61,485 nucleotides of DNA from JBQTII01 sp052388275 (GCA_052388275.1 JBQTII010000018.1:1-61485), one strand, 5' to 3'; positions 8,011-16,240 are shown, numbered from the stretch's first letter. The notes: generated from the sequence alone by a model not told the origin. Program-made: numbers and translations.

Positions 8011-9675
8011 ATGACCGACACCAGCACCGAGACCAGCCCCGACACCGAGTCCGCGCACCGCGGACATGCCCGCGCGGGCAGTCCGGGAGCTCCCGGCCTC
8101 GCCGCCGGCGCGCTGCTCTCCGCGGCCGCCGTCGCCTTGCTGATCGGGTGGGATGGCAACCGCTACGTGGTCTTCGATCTCGACGGCTACGACCGTGCGC
8201 AGGCACTGTCCTACGCCATGCCTGCCGTCGTCATCCTCCTGGTGGGCTGGGCGGCCTGGCGTGCGTTTCGCCACGCCGAACTCCCGATAGCCGCGCTGGT
8301 CGCCGCCGTGACCACGGCCGCCTGCGGTCTCGGCACTAGTGCCGGGGGGGAGTTCTGGCGCGGCCAGTTCTGGAGCTTCTACCGGCCGGAGGTCGGGGAC
8401 CGGTATCAGCTCGCGGCAGCTGCGCTGACGATCACCGGGACAGTCCTGCTGATTTTGACCCGCCGTCCCGGTACGCCGCTCTGGGCGCCGCGGTCAACGC
8501 AGGTGAGCGCCCTTGTCGCGGCCGTGACCCTCCTGTTCCTGTCCGCCGCCTTCCAATCCCGCACGTTGAAAGACTCCGAGATCTTCGAGGCGGCCTTCGA
8601 GGAGGTTTCCATTCCGGTCCCGCTGACGGGAACCGTCGCAGCGCTGGTGGCCGCGCTGGCCCTCTATGCCCTCGTCGCGCACGCCCCGTGGTGGCTGCCG
8701 GCGCTGCTCGGCACGGTGACGATCGCGATGGTGCCAGTGTCATCAGTCTTCGGCTTCGTGGCGCCCGCGGCCGCGCTGCTGCTCACCGCCTCCGTCGCGC
8801 GCGCCCTGGACCGGGCCGCGGGCCCGCCTGCGCCGCTGTGCGTCCCCTGGGCAACCAGTGCACGGCTCGCCGGCGCCCTGCTACTGGCCGGCGCGGCCGC
8901 AACCGTGGCTATCCGCACCCTGGTCGACCTGGAGGGCGAGACGTTCGGCGACGACAAGGAGCGCACCTTGGGGATCTTGACCATGTACGCCATGCTGGGC
9001 ATCCTCGCGGTCCTGCTCGCCGCGGCAGCAGTGGGTGACGGCGCCGGGCGCACCCGATTGGCCGGGACCGCCGCCGCGGCTACCGCCACGCTTGCGACCT
9101 TCGGTGGAATGTTCCGCTTCCGGGAGGTCCCCTGGGTCCTGGGCGATGTGGCGGTGTTCCCGCCCGGCCTGGCGCGTCCGTCCAGCGTGGTAGCGGCCAT
9201 GTGCGCCTGCGCCGGCTGGGCGTTGCTGCGGCGCGCCCACGCAGTCGGTGACGACCCCGCCGCGAGCCGGCACGCCTGCCGGGTGGCCAGCACGGCATGT
9301 GCAGCCATGGTGGTGTTGCTCGCTATCAACTCCTTCACCCTGGTAACCGAGGGTGAGCCCACCCAGTTGATCGTGCTCGGCTTCGTCGCGATCCTCGGGG
9401 CGCCGATCTTGTTCGTCCTCGCGTGGAGCGACTATGGCTGGGAGGCTTCGCTGTTGGCCCCTCTGGCCGTCCTCGGCGCGCTGGCCGCGCTCAGCGTCCT
9501 GTTCACCCCGTTCTGCAGCGGCGCCGCCCCGCTGATCGGGCTCGGCCTGGCCATCGGCGTCACCGCCCGGGCGGCGACCCGCCCCGCGGCTGCGCCGCCC
9601 CCCGGCGCCGCACCGGGCGGCGGGGAGTCGATGTGGGACAAGCGCTCCGCCACCCCCACCCACACGGGCCACTGA
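8011..9675 (+). CDS. Multi-pass membrane protein of unknown function
   Basis: A 554-residue protein with roughly twelve hydrophobic segments distributed from residue about 30 to the end, for example LAAGALLSAAAVALLIGW, AVVILLVGWAAW and LVAAVTLLFLSAAF, with short polar loops and a Pro/Gly-rich, Thr-containing C-tail. I recognise no transporter or enzyme motif. ATG 8011 is chosen because it is followed by a polar MTDTSTETSPDTESAHRGH segment before the first membrane helix; the frame is open upstream to 7882 but without a better start. It follows the iol cluster after 240 bp of repeat DNA and ends at a large hairpin, so it is probably a single-gene unit. Confidence 0.75.
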   Translation: MTDTSTETSPDTESAHRGHARAGSPGAPGLAAGALLSAAAVALLIGWDGNRYVVFDLDGYDRAQALSYAMPAVVILLVGWAAWRAFRHAELPIAALVAAVTTAACGLGTSAGGEFWRGQFWSFYRPEVGDRYQLAAAALTITGTVLLILTRRPGTPLWAPRSTQVSALVAAVTLLFLSAAFQSRTLKDSEIFEAAFEEVSIPVPLTGTVAALVAALALYALVAHAPWWLPALLGTVTIAMVPVSSVFGFVAPAAALLLTASVARALDRAAGPPAPLCVPWATSARLAGALLLAGAAATVAIRTLVDLEGETFGDDKERTLGILTMYAMLGILAVLLAAAAVGDGAGRTRLAGTAAAATATLATFGGMFRFREVPWVLGDVAVFPPGLARPSSVVAAMCACAGWALLRRAHAVGDDPAASRHACRVASTACAAMVVLLAINSFTLVTEGEPTQLIVLGFVAILGAPILFVLAWSDYGWEASLLAPLAVLGALAALSVLFTPFCSGAAPLIGLGLAIGVTARAATRPAAAPPPGAAPGGGESMWDKRSATPTHTGH

Positions 9676-9693
9676 CTAAGGACAGCAACGCGA

Positions 9694-9786
9694 CAGGGCC
9701 TTCGGGATGTCGGCCCGCAGGTGCGCCTGTCGGCCCGCCCACCGGCTGACAGGCGCCCCCACGGGCCGACATCCGATCTGGCCCTG
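9694..9786. terminator. 93-bp nested hairpin between convergent genes
   Basis: Three nested arms pair: CAGGGCC/GGCCCTG (9694 and 9780), GGATGTCGGCCCG/CGGGCCGACATCC, and GCGCCTGTC/GACAGGCGC. There is no T-run. It lies between the ends of the membrane-protein gene and a vapC gene, so a bidirectional terminator or mRNA-end stabiliser is likely. Confidence 0.75.
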
Positions 9787-9789
9787 CGG

Positions 9790-10179
9790 CTAGGCCCCCG
9801 CTGGCCAATGATCCAGACGTAATTCGGCCATGGGGAAGTGCTTGGGGTTGCCGGTCGCCAGGGTGGCGTGGGCGATCACCGCGGCGGCGGCGATCAGGCA
9901 GTCCGCCTGCCCGAGGGTCACGCCGCGGCGCGCGTACTCGCCGCGCCAGGCGCCGGCCATCCGCGCCTCGTGCTCGGTGATCGGAAGGATCTCCATGGCA
10001 GCGAGCAATCGATCGCAGCGGTGCTGTTCGCCTTGGCGCAGACCGCGCACGACCTCCTCGGCGTTGATTGCCGTCGTCGCCGGGGTGTCGCCGCTGTCCC
10101 ACAGCCGATCCACCCGCGCGCCTGCGGGCCGTCCTCGCAGCGAATCGATCAGCACGGTGGAGTCGAGCACGACGAGCAT
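9790..10179 (-). CDS. vapC: PIN-domain ribonuclease toxin (VapC type)
   Basis: A 129-residue PIN-domain protein, the usual VapC length. LVVLDSTVLIDSLRG supplies the first acidic residue, INAEEVVRG the conserved Glu, and LGQADCLIAAAAVIAHATLATGNPKHF the third and fourth acidic positions that bind the catalytic metal. VapC toxins cleave tRNA or rRNA when released from their antitoxin. The gene starts four bases after the stop of the ribbon-helix-helix gene on the same strand, forming a standard toxin-antitoxin pair. The specific RNA target is unknown. Confidence 0.88.
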   Translation of the reverse strand: MLVVLDSTVLIDSLRGRPAGARVDRLWDSGDTPATTAINAEEVVRGLRQGEQHRCDRLLAAMEILPITEHEARMAGAWRGEYARRGVTLGQADCLIAAAAVIAHATLATGNPKHFPMAELRLDHWPAGA

Positions 10180-10183
10180 CTGA

Positions 10184-10423
10184 TCAGCCGACGCGGCGCG
10201 GGTCGGAGAACCGCTGCTCGTGCACCCAGGCCGCCGGATCGTCGTCCCAGTCGTGACCGGTGTCGGCGATCGAGCCGGCGGCCTCCCTAAACGCCTGTCG
10301 TCGCTCCTGTCGGTCCAGCTCGACTCGAATAGCGTCCCTGACGAAATCGCTGCGCCCGCGCGGGCCGGCTAACGCGTCCAGGCGCGCGACGAGGTCGTCG
10401 TCCAGCTCTATGTGCATACGCAT
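10184..10423 (-). CDS. vapB: Ribbon-helix-helix antitoxin (VapB type)
   Basis: A 79-residue protein. MRMHIELDDDLVARLDALAG followed by RSDFVRDAIRVELDR is the ribbon-helix-helix DNA-binding fold, and the acidic, aromatic C-tail (TGHDWDDDPAAWVHEQ) is the expected toxin-binding arm. It should neutralise the adjacent VapC and repress its own promoter. TAACCT lies exactly six bases before the ATG, so the transcript is predicted to start at the start codon (leaderless), and an 8-bp inverted repeat surrounds this region. Confidence 0.87.
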   Translation of the reverse strand: MRMHIELDDDLVARLDALAGPRGRSDFVRDAIRVELDRQERRQAFREAAGSIADTGHDWDDDPAAWVHEQRFSDPRRVG

Positions 10424-10443
10424 GTGTGCAGGTTAGCACATAG
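10408..10443. promoter_or_regulatory. Predicted leaderless promoter and operator of the first vapBC pair
   Basis: CTATGTGC at 10408-10415 and GCACATAG at 10436-10443 form a perfect 8-bp inverted repeat with a 20-base centre. The centre holds the vapB ATG (10423) and, six bases upstream on the minus strand, the extended -10 TGCTAACCT. The arms flank both promoter and start codon, as expected for autorepression by a VapBC complex. Confidence 0.65.
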
Positions 10444-10812
10444 CTACGGGTAGGCCACGCTCAGCGTGGCGGCCGCCGCGTTAAGGCGCCGGTCCCGAGT
10501 CCACAGCTGCGCATCGGGTGTGATCAGGGTTGCGGCGAGGAGGTGAGCATCGATCAGGCTCAGTCCGGTGCCGTAGAGCCGCCGCGATTCGACCATCGAC
10601 ATCACTTCGTCGTGATCGGCGCAGACGGCCTGGGGGAGACCCGCCAGCAGCGCCAGCGTGCGTTCCCGATCGGGCAAAGACCCCAACGCGAGTTCGCCGT
10701 GGACCATCGGATGGCCGAGGGCGCGGTCTTCATCGAGCAGGTGCACGAGGTGCGCGTTCACCCCACGCAGGTGGTCGATCCAGATCACAGTGTCGACCAG
10801 GACTGCGCTCAT
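10444..10812 (-). CDS. vapC: PIN-domain ribonuclease toxin, second VapBC pair
   Basis: A 122-residue PIN-domain protein. MSAVLVDTVIWIDHLRG carries the first catalytic Asp, VHGELALGSL the conserved Glu, and GTGLSLIDAHLLAA followed by LWTRDRRL the remaining acidic residues. Its sequence is of a different VapC subgroup from the neighbouring toxin, so the pairs are not a recent duplication. Its start overlaps the stop of the upstream antitoxin gene by four bases (ATGA). Confidence 0.9.
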   Translation of the reverse strand: MSAVLVDTVIWIDHLRGVNAHLVHLLDEDRALGHPMVHGELALGSLPDRERTLALLAGLPQAVCADHDEVMSMVESRRLYGTGLSLIDAHLLAATLITPDAQLWTRDRRLNAAAATLSVAYP

Positions 10813-11000
10813 GCAGGGCGACGCCGGGGGCCGGCGGTGGCGGTCGGATCGCTGCCGCCGAGCGCTGCCAATCGTCGCGAACTCTCGCGCTGGATCAAGG
10901 CGGTCATCGCCTCGCGCACCAGCGCTGTCGTAGCGGTGATGCCGGTGAGCTCGCTCGCTCGGGCGAGGAGCTCGTCATCGAGAACAATCGTGGTTCGCAT
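10809..11000 (-). CDS. vapB: VapB-type antitoxin, second pair
   Basis: A 63-residue antitoxin. MRTTIVLDDELLARASELTG and TTALVREAMTALIQRE form the short ribbon-helix-helix DNA-binding domain typical of VapB partners of PIN toxins; the C-tail is basic and Pro/Arg-rich. It overlaps vapC by four bases, so translation is coupled. TAACGT lies six bases before the ATG, giving another predicted leaderless start, with a long palindrome immediately upstream. Confidence 0.88.
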   Translation of the reverse strand: MRTTIVLDDELLARASELTGITATTALVREAMTALIQRESSRRLAALGGSDPTATAGPRRRPA

Positions 11001-11011
11001 GGCGGCACGTT

Positions 11012-11051
11012 AGCACGAATCAACGCATCATTTGATGCGTAAAATCGTGCT
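11012..11051. promoter_or_regulatory. Nested palindrome upstream of the second vapBC pair
   Basis: Outer arms AGCACGA/TCGTGCT and inner arms ACGCATCA/TGATGCGT form a 40-bp nested palindrome, ending at the -10 hexamer (11007-11012 on the minus strand). It lies between the ends of the upstream acyl-CoA dehydrogenase gene and the antitoxin start. It can serve as the VapBC operator and as the terminator of the dehydrogenase gene. Its arms differ from those of the first pair. Confidence 0.7.
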
Positions 11052-11062
11052 GTCGGGGAGCG

Positions 11063-12328
11063 TCACCCCAGCAGCCCCAGTTCGCTGCGGCCATACATGA
11101 GGTAGAGCTGATCGGTGGAGAAGGAGTGCAGCACCCCGCCGCGGGCATCGCGAAAACACCGCTCCAGGATGTGCCCGCGGGCGAACGCCGTACCGCCGAC
11201 GAGCCGGCACGCGGTGTCGGTGACGCTCATCGCGGTCTCGGTGACGGCAACTTTGGCCAGGTCGAAGGCGGCCTTGCGCACCGGCATGAGCTCCGGGGTG
11301 GGCCGGTTCTTCAGCGCGAGGTAGGCCGTCGACTCCAGGGTGCGGGCGGCGATCTCCAGGTCCGCCTTCATCTTCCCGACCGCGTGCTGCACGTGGCCCT
11401 GGGCGCGGACCTCGGTGTCGGCGCCGGCGGCGGTGGCCCCGGTGTGCTTGCGGCGCAGGATGTCCACGCACTCTGCGTAGGCGCGTTCGGCCAGCCCCAG
11501 GTAAACCCCGCCGAACAGGATCGCGGCCCACTCGGCTTCCCCGACCAGGCCGGTGCGAAAGTTCCCACCGAAGCTCTCCGCAGGGACGTAGGCGTCGTCG
11601 AGGAACAGTGTCTGACTACCCGTCGCGCGCATGCCCAGGGTGTTCCACGTCCGCTCTATCACCACGCCCGCAGTGTCGAGGTCGAAGATGAACAGCGCCT
11701 CGGCCGCGGTGTGCTCGCGGAAGTCGGTGGGCACGTTGCCGTCGGCGTCGCTGATCGTGGCGTTGAGGGTGACGATGTCGCAGCCCTCGATCAGCGTCGA
11801 CCAGTTCTTCCGCCCGCGCAGGCGCCACCCGCCGCGCGGGTCCGGGATGGCGATGGTGTCGGCCAGGCCCGCGAGCCCCGCCCGCGCCTCGCTGAACGTG
11901 CCGCACATGATCGCGTTCTCCGCCGCGACCCGGCGCATCAGCCGCTCCCGTGCGGGCTCGTCCAAGGCCGGGGTGGCGCGCAGGATCCCGACCATCGCCT
12001 GGTGCATGTTGTAGGACAGCGCGATGCCCGCGTCGCCCTTGGCCAGTTCGCGCCCGACCAGCGACGTGGTCCAGATGTCCGCGCCCAGTCCCCCGTACCT
12101 ACGGGGCACCGCCATGCCCACGAGTCCGGAATCCTTATACGGCGCCACGGTCTCGGTCGGGAAGCGGTTATCCGCGTCGCACCCGGCGCCGACGGCCTCG
12201 AAGACCGTGGCCAGCTCGCGAGCCGCGTCGAGCAGTCCGCCACGTTCGGCGCCGGTGCACTGCGGGGTGTGCTTGTGCTCGCCGGGGTTGACCCACGGCA
12301 GAGCTGACGCCTTCTCAGCGCAGGTCAC
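11063..12328 (-). CDS. Acyl-CoA dehydrogenase family flavoprotein
   Basis: A 421-residue FAD-dependent dehydrogenase with the three-domain acyl-CoA dehydrogenase layout: alpha-helical N-terminus with GLVGMAVPRRYGGLGAD, a beta domain with MCGTFSEARAGLA and NTLGMRATGSQTLFLDD, and a C-terminal helical domain with CRLVGGTAFARGHILERCFRDARGG. These enzymes form alpha,beta-double bonds in acyl-CoA thioesters, and some relatives are flavin monooxygenases. GTG 12328 is preceded by AGGAG at seven bases and overlaps the end of the epoxide hydrolase gene by 14 bases, so the two are coupled. The catalytic base is not clear by eye, so substrate and even reaction type are uncertain. Confidence 0.82.
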   Translation of the reverse strand: MTCAEKASALPWVNPGEHKHTPQCTGAERGGLLDAARELATVFEAVGAGCDADNRFPTETVAPYKDSGLVGMAVPRRYGGLGADIWTTSLVGRELAKGDAGIALSYNMHQAMVGILRATPALDEPARERLMRRVAAENAIMCGTFSEARAGLAGLADTIAIPDPRGGWRLRGRKNWSTLIEGCDIVTLNATISDADGNVPTDFREHTAAEALFIFDLDTAGVVIERTWNTLGMRATGSQTLFLDDAYVPAESFGGNFRTGLVGEAEWAAILFGGVYLGLAERAYAECVDILRRKHTGATAAGADTEVRAQGHVQHAVGKMKADLEIAARTLESTAYLALKNRPTPELMPVRKAAFDLAKVAVTETAMSVTDTACRLVGGTAFARGHILERCFRDARGGVLHSFSTDQLYLMYGRSELGLLG

Positions 12329-13484
12329 GGAAGAACTCCTGAAGGTCGGCTACGACGAGCCCGGGCTGCTCCGCGGGGGCGAAGTGCCCACCGCGCGGCT
12401 GGACGCTCCAGCGCACCAGGTTCGTGATGCGAGCGGCGTGTGCCCTCGGCAGCAGGAGTAGTTCCTTGGGAAAGACCGCGAAGGCAGTGGGTGCGGTGAT
12501 CGCGGGCAGCCGGTCGTGGCGCGGCGGCGGGGGCCCGCCGGTGTGGAAGTACTCGTGATAGATCCGCAGGCTGGTGCCGATCGAGCCGTTGAGCCAGTAG
12601 ATCGACGCGGTCGTACACAGGAAGTCGCGGTCGAACACGGCGAAGAGGTCCTCGTCGTGGTCGGACCACTCGCGCCGGCGCCCGAGGATCCAGGCCGCGG
12701 TGCCGACGGGGGAGTCGACGAGGGCGTACGCGAGGGTCTGCGGGTCGATCTGATGCACCGTCCGATGACTCATGATCGACGGGCGCGCGGCGAGTGCTCG
12801 CTCCCACATCCACCTCTCGTCGGGCGCGAAGTCGCCGGGTCCCAACTCGCGCAGGTTGACCCCGGGCACGTACGGCAACGTCAGCCACACCCCGATGAGC
12901 GAATCGGAGAAGGCGTGTCCCATCTCGCCGGTGATGATCGAGCCCCAGTCCCCGCCGCCGACGCCGTAGCGCGCATAGCCGAGCACGTCGGTCATCAAGG
13001 TATGGAACAGCTCCGCGATCCGCCGCGCCCCGAGCCCGGTGAGCTTGAGCGGCATCGAGAAACCCGCGCCCGGCAGCGAGGGCACGATGACATCGAAACA
13101 GTGCGCGGGATCACCGCCGTGCGCCCCCGGGTCAGTGAGCGGGCCGATCACGGCGGCGTAATCCCAGAACGTCCAGGGCCAGCCGTGGCACAGCAGCAGC
13201 GGGGTCGGGTTCGGACCCTTGCCTCGCACGTGCACGAAATGGATCGGCTGGGAGTCGATCTGCGTGAGGTACGCCGGGAAGGCGTTGATCGCCCGCTCCG
13301 CCGCGCGCCAGTCGTACTCTTCACGCCAGTAGCCGACCAACTCCTCCAGCCATTCCCGTTGCACGCCATAACGCCACTCGTTGTTTCCGAGGTCGGCCGC
13401 CCAGCGGGTATCACGCAGGCGGGAGCGCAGGGTGTCGAGGTCTGCCTCGGGGACAGCGACCTCGAAGGGCATCACCTGGTTCAC
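12315..13484 (-). CDS. Epoxide hydrolase family protein (alpha/beta hydrolase)
   Basis: A 389-residue alpha/beta hydrolase with the epoxide-hydrolase N-terminal domain (FEVAVPEADLDTLRSRL). LLCHGWPWTFWD supplies the oxyanion-hole HGWP motif, GVGGGDWGSII the nucleophilic Asp, and PRGGHFAPAEQP the catalytic His. The frame is open for 460 codons further upstream without homology, so GTG 13484 is used: GGGAG lies six bases before it, and the resulting N-terminus aligns with the paralogue at 39985-41130. ATG 13472 is the alternative. Coupling with an acyl-CoA dehydrogenase suggests catabolism of a lipid or xenobiotic. Confidence 0.86.
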   Translation of the reverse strand: MNQVMPFEVAVPEADLDTLRSRLRDTRWAADLGNNEWRYGVQREWLEELVGYWREEYDWRAAERAINAFPAYLTQIDSQPIHFVHVRGKGPNPTPLLLCHGWPWTFWDYAAVIGPLTDPGAHGGDPAHCFDVIVPSLPGAGFSMPLKLTGLGARRIAELFHTLMTDVLGYARYGVGGGDWGSIITGEMGHAFSDSLIGVWLTLPYVPGVNLRELGPGDFAPDERWMWERALAARPSIMSHRTVHQIDPQTLAYALVDSPVGTAAWILGRRREWSDHDEDLFAVFDRDFLCTTASIYWLNGSIGTSLRIYHEYFHTGGPPPPRHDRLPAITAPTAFAVFPKELLLLPRAHAARITNLVRWSVQPRGGHFAPAEQPGLVVADLQEFFRDLR

Positions 13485-13692
13485 CGTGTGCTCCCATCCG
13501 CGAAGGCTCCCGGGACGATACTGCGGCGCCCCGCCCGCGCCGCATCGAGCCTGGCCGCGCGCGCGGGACCGTGGCGGGTGTACGTGGCGGTCCACCCCGC
13601 CGGCAGCACAGATTGGCGGTTTTTGGGGATGCCGCGGGGGGGTGCGGAGCTTGACTGGTGTGCACATCGTTGCCGCTGTCCTGGAGTGCCCC

Positions 13693-14045
13693 ATGGATGC
13701 ACAGGTCGAGTCCCCGGCGCCCACCCACCGCCTTTCGCCACAGTGCTGATCCTGCTCCTGGCAGGCGCCGCCGTCGCCGTCCACCTTCGCGGGACGGAGC
13801 GACAGGTGAACGGTGCCGCGGGCTGGGCCGGCGTCTTCGGCCTGTTCGGCGGTCTGGGGGAGACCGGCACTTCCGGGCTGGGCGACGTCGGGAACTTCGG
13901 CATCTTTCAACACCTCGGCCAACCGTCGGGGGTGTTCGCCGCCGGCTTGGCGGTGGCCGCCTGGGCCATCGTCCATTGGGTCGCGGTACGACCGGCGGCG
14001 CCGGGTGCAGCGCCAACGCCGGGAGCCCCGCCTTACGGGCAGTGA
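13693..14045 (+). pseudogene. Small two-helix membrane protein gene with probable frameshift
   Basis: ATG 13693 has GGAG six bases upstream and gives MDAQVESPAPTHR before stopping at 13749. In another frame, GTG 13743 to the stop at 14045 gives a coherent membrane protein: VLILLLAGAAVAVH, a Gly-rich stretch (LFGGLGETGTSGLGDVG), then VFAAGLAVAAWAIVHWVAV and a Pro/Ala tail. Restoring one C near 13733 would join both into a protein of about 118 residues. This may be a real frameshift, a sequencing error, or a shorter gene starting at 13743. No family recognised. Confidence 0.42.
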
Positions 14046-14111
14046 GTGCCTGAGGGCCGATACTGGCCGTGGGCCACCAGGGCCACCCCAGGCATCGAAA
14101 GGCGCACCAGC

Positions 14112-15593
14112 ATGCGGACGGTCGAGCACTGGATGGACGGGGCGCGCAGCCCGGGGACGAGTACTCGCCGCGGGCCGGTGTTCCAGCCGGCGACCGGCGC
14201 GCTCGCGGCCGAGGTGGTGCTCGGGAGCGCAGCTGACGTGGACCTCGCCGTCGCGGCCGCCACGAAGGCCGCCCAGGCGTGGCGGGAGACGTCGCTGGTC
14301 GCGCGGGCGCGGATCATGTTCGCGCTGCGGGAGCTGCTGCACGCCCACGTCGACGATCTGGCGGCGATCATCACCGACGAGCACGGCAAGACCCTCGCCG
14401 ATGCCCGAGGCGAGATCACCCGCGGGCTGGAGGTCGTGGAGTTCGCGTGCGGAATCCCGCACCTGCTCAAGGGCGAGTACTCCGACCAGGTCTCCTCCGG
14501 CGTGGATGCCTACTCCCTGCGCCAGCCGCTCGGAGTGTGCGCCGGCATCACCCCGTTCAACTTCCCGGCCATGGTCCCGCTGTGGATGCACCCGGTGGCG
14601 ATCGCCGCGGGCAACACCTTCGTGCTCAAACCCTCCGAGCGGGACCCGTCGGCGTCGATGTTCATCGCCGAGTTGTACGCCCGGGCGGGCCTGCCGGACG
14701 GGGTGTTCAACATCGTGCACGGCGACCACCTCACGGTGCAGGCGCTGCTGGATCATCCCGGCGTCGCCGCGGTGTCCTTCGTCGGATCGACCCCGGTTGC
14801 CAAGCTGATCCACGCGCGGGCCACCGCGTCGGGCAAGCGGGTGCAGGCCCTGGGCGGGGCGAAGAACCATGCGGTGGTGCTGCCCGACGCCGACCTGGAT
14901 TCCGCGGCCGCCGAGCTGACCGCTGCCGGTTTCGGCTCAGCCGGGCAGCGTTGCATGGCGATCTCGGTCGTGGTCGCCGTCGGATCCGCGGCAGACGGTC
15001 TCGTGCAGCGCCTCGCCACGCGCGCCCGGGCGATCATCGTCGGGCCGGGGACTGATCCGGCCTCGCAGATGGGTCCCCTGATCACGGCCGGGGCCCGCGA
15101 GCGGGTGCGGGCGATCCTGGCCGCCACCGACGCCACCGTGGTGGTGGACGGGCGCGACGGCGTTCCCGCGGGCGAGGGGTTCTGGATTGGGCCGAGCCTG
15201 CTCGATCACGTCAGCACCTCCAGCGCCGCCTACACCGAGGAGATCTTCGGTCCGGTGTTGTGCGTGGTGCGGGTGGCGACCCTGGCGGAGGCGATTGTTC
15301 TTCTCAACGCCAACCCCTACGGCAACGGCGCCGCGATCTTCACCTCCAGCGGCGGCGCGGCGCGGGCGTTCGTGCGCGAGGTCAGCATCGGGATGGTGGG
15401 GGTCAACGTGCCGATCCCGGTGCCGCTGGCGTTCTACTCCTTCGGCGGCTGGAAGGACTCGCTGTTCGGGGACACCCACGTGCACGGCGCCGAGGGGGTG
15501 CGGTTCTACACCCGCGCTAAGGCTGTGACCAGCCGGTGGCCGGATTCGGGCATGGCTGCGGATGCCGCGCTGCACTTCCCCACCGCGACCTGA
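14112..15593 (+). CDS. mmsA: CoA-acylating methylmalonate-semialdehyde dehydrogenase
   Basis: A 493-residue aldehyde dehydrogenase of the MmsA/IolA subgroup, which converts malonic or methylmalonic semialdehyde plus CoA to acetyl- or propionyl-CoA. GVCAGITPFNFPAMVPLWM and LKPSERDPSA form the NAD site, FVGSTPVAKLIH follows, and FGSAGQRCMA has the catalytic Cys near residue 281. NVPIPVPLAFYSFGGWKDSL near the C-terminus is typical of this subgroup. The frame opens at 14046, but ATG 14112 with GAAAGG upstream gives the usual start. It would complete inositol catabolism although it lies 6.3 kb from iolD; a role in valine breakdown is the alternative. Confidence 0.9.
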   Translation: MRTVEHWMDGARSPGTSTRRGPVFQPATGALAAEVVLGSAADVDLAVAAATKAAQAWRETSLVARARIMFALRELLHAHVDDLAAIITDEHGKTLADARGEITRGLEVVEFACGIPHLLKGEYSDQVSSGVDAYSLRQPLGVCAGITPFNFPAMVPLWMHPVAIAAGNTFVLKPSERDPSASMFIAELYARAGLPDGVFNIVHGDHLTVQALLDHPGVAAVSFVGSTPVAKLIHARATASGKRVQALGGAKNHAVVLPDADLDSAAAELTAAGFGSAGQRCMAISVVVAVGSAADGLVQRLATRARAIIVGPGTDPASQMGPLITAGARERVRAILAATDATVVVDGRDGVPAGEGFWIGPSLLDHVSTSSAAYTEEIFGPVLCVVRVATLAEAIVLLNANPYGNGAAIFTSSGGAARAFVREVSIGMVGVNVPIPVPLAFYSFGGWKDSLFGDTHVHGAEGVRFYTRAKAVTSRWPDSGMAADAALHFPTAT

Positions 15594-15612
15594 GCTCTCC
15601 CGCTCTGCGCGC

Positions 15613-15662
15613 CGCGTGCCGCCCGTCGCGTGCCGCCCGTCGCGTGCCGCCCGTCGCGTGCC
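15613..15662. repeat. 14-bp tandem repeat, 3.6 copies
   Basis: CGCGTGCCGCCCGT is repeated exactly at 15613, 15627 and 15641, with a partial fourth copy, in the spacer after mmsA. It is a simple tandem array with no recognisable site. Confidence 0.9.
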
Positions 15663-15728
15663 CCGCTTTTACCTCGCCGGTAGCTCGCGGAAATCTTCCC
15701 GACGCACGCGCGGCCTACCGTCACCGGT

Positions 15729-16025
15729 ATGAGCGACGTCATCGAGCGGGCGGGCACCTCGTGCGTCGACTATGGATCGACTGTGGCGCTTCTGGGCCAG
15801 GTCATCGCCCTGCACGCCACCCGGATCGCCCGCGAGCGCTCCCGTCCACGCCCAGACCGGTCCGCCATCGCCGAGTTGGAGGCCAGCCGCAACGAGGCGG
15901 TCGCCGCCTGCCGCGCCCTGACCTCGGCGGACCCGGCTGCGCTGGAACGCATCTGTGAGCGCTGGACCACGGTGTTCCTGGCCCTGCTGACCAACGCCGC
16001 CGGAGTCAGCGCCCGCACGCTCTGA
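15729..16025 (+). CDS. Small helical protein of unknown function
   Basis: A 98-residue, mostly helical and hydrophilic protein (MSDVIERAGTSCVDYGSTVA, then RSAIAELEASRNEAVAACRA and ERICERWTTVFLALL). No family recognised. TACCGT lies seven bases before the ATG and no ribosome-binding site is seen, which fits a leaderless transcript. Codon use resembles that of the neighbours, which supports it being a gene, but there is no homology evidence. It stands alone between mmsA and a family-B repeat cluster. Confidence 0.55.
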   Translation: MSDVIERAGTSCVDYGSTVALLGQVIALHATRIARERSRPRPDRSAIAELEASRNEAVAACRALTSADPAALERICERWTTVFLALLTNAAGVSARTL

Positions 16026-16040
16026 CGCACCTACCGCGCC

Positions 16041-16215
16041 GCTCATTCATGAGCGGGCGACCACGATCCGGCCCCGAAAGTGGTCGCTGGCGCATGACAG
16101 AGCACGCCCCGCGCATGACAGGGCACGCCACGCTCATTCATGAGCGGGCGACCAAGATCCGGCCCCGAAAGCGGTCGCCCGCGCATGACAGAGCACACCC
16201 CGCTCATTCATGAGC
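16041..16215. repeat. Family-B repeat cluster, three palindromes
   Basis: GCTCATTCATGAGC occurs at 16041-16054, 16132-16145 and 16202-16215, with spacings of 91 and 70 bp. The 91-bp unit is the 70-bp unit plus a duplicated 21-bp GCGCATGACAGRGCACGCC module. Unit bodies contain GGGCGACCAMGATCCGGCCC and GGTCGC, the reverse complement of the sequence in the 3.6-kb cluster. Confidence 0.92.
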
Positions 16216-16240
16216 CGGCCGGGGGTGCCCGACGCGTCGA

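Noticed and set aside
13485..14870. Upstream extension of the epoxide hydrolase frame
   Set aside because: It runs antisense into mmsA, has no homology, and a GTG with a good ribosome-binding site marks the real N-terminus.
16041..16215. Family-B repeats as a possible CRISPR array
   Set aside because: The whole 70-bp unit is repeated, including what would be the spacer, and no cas genes are present.
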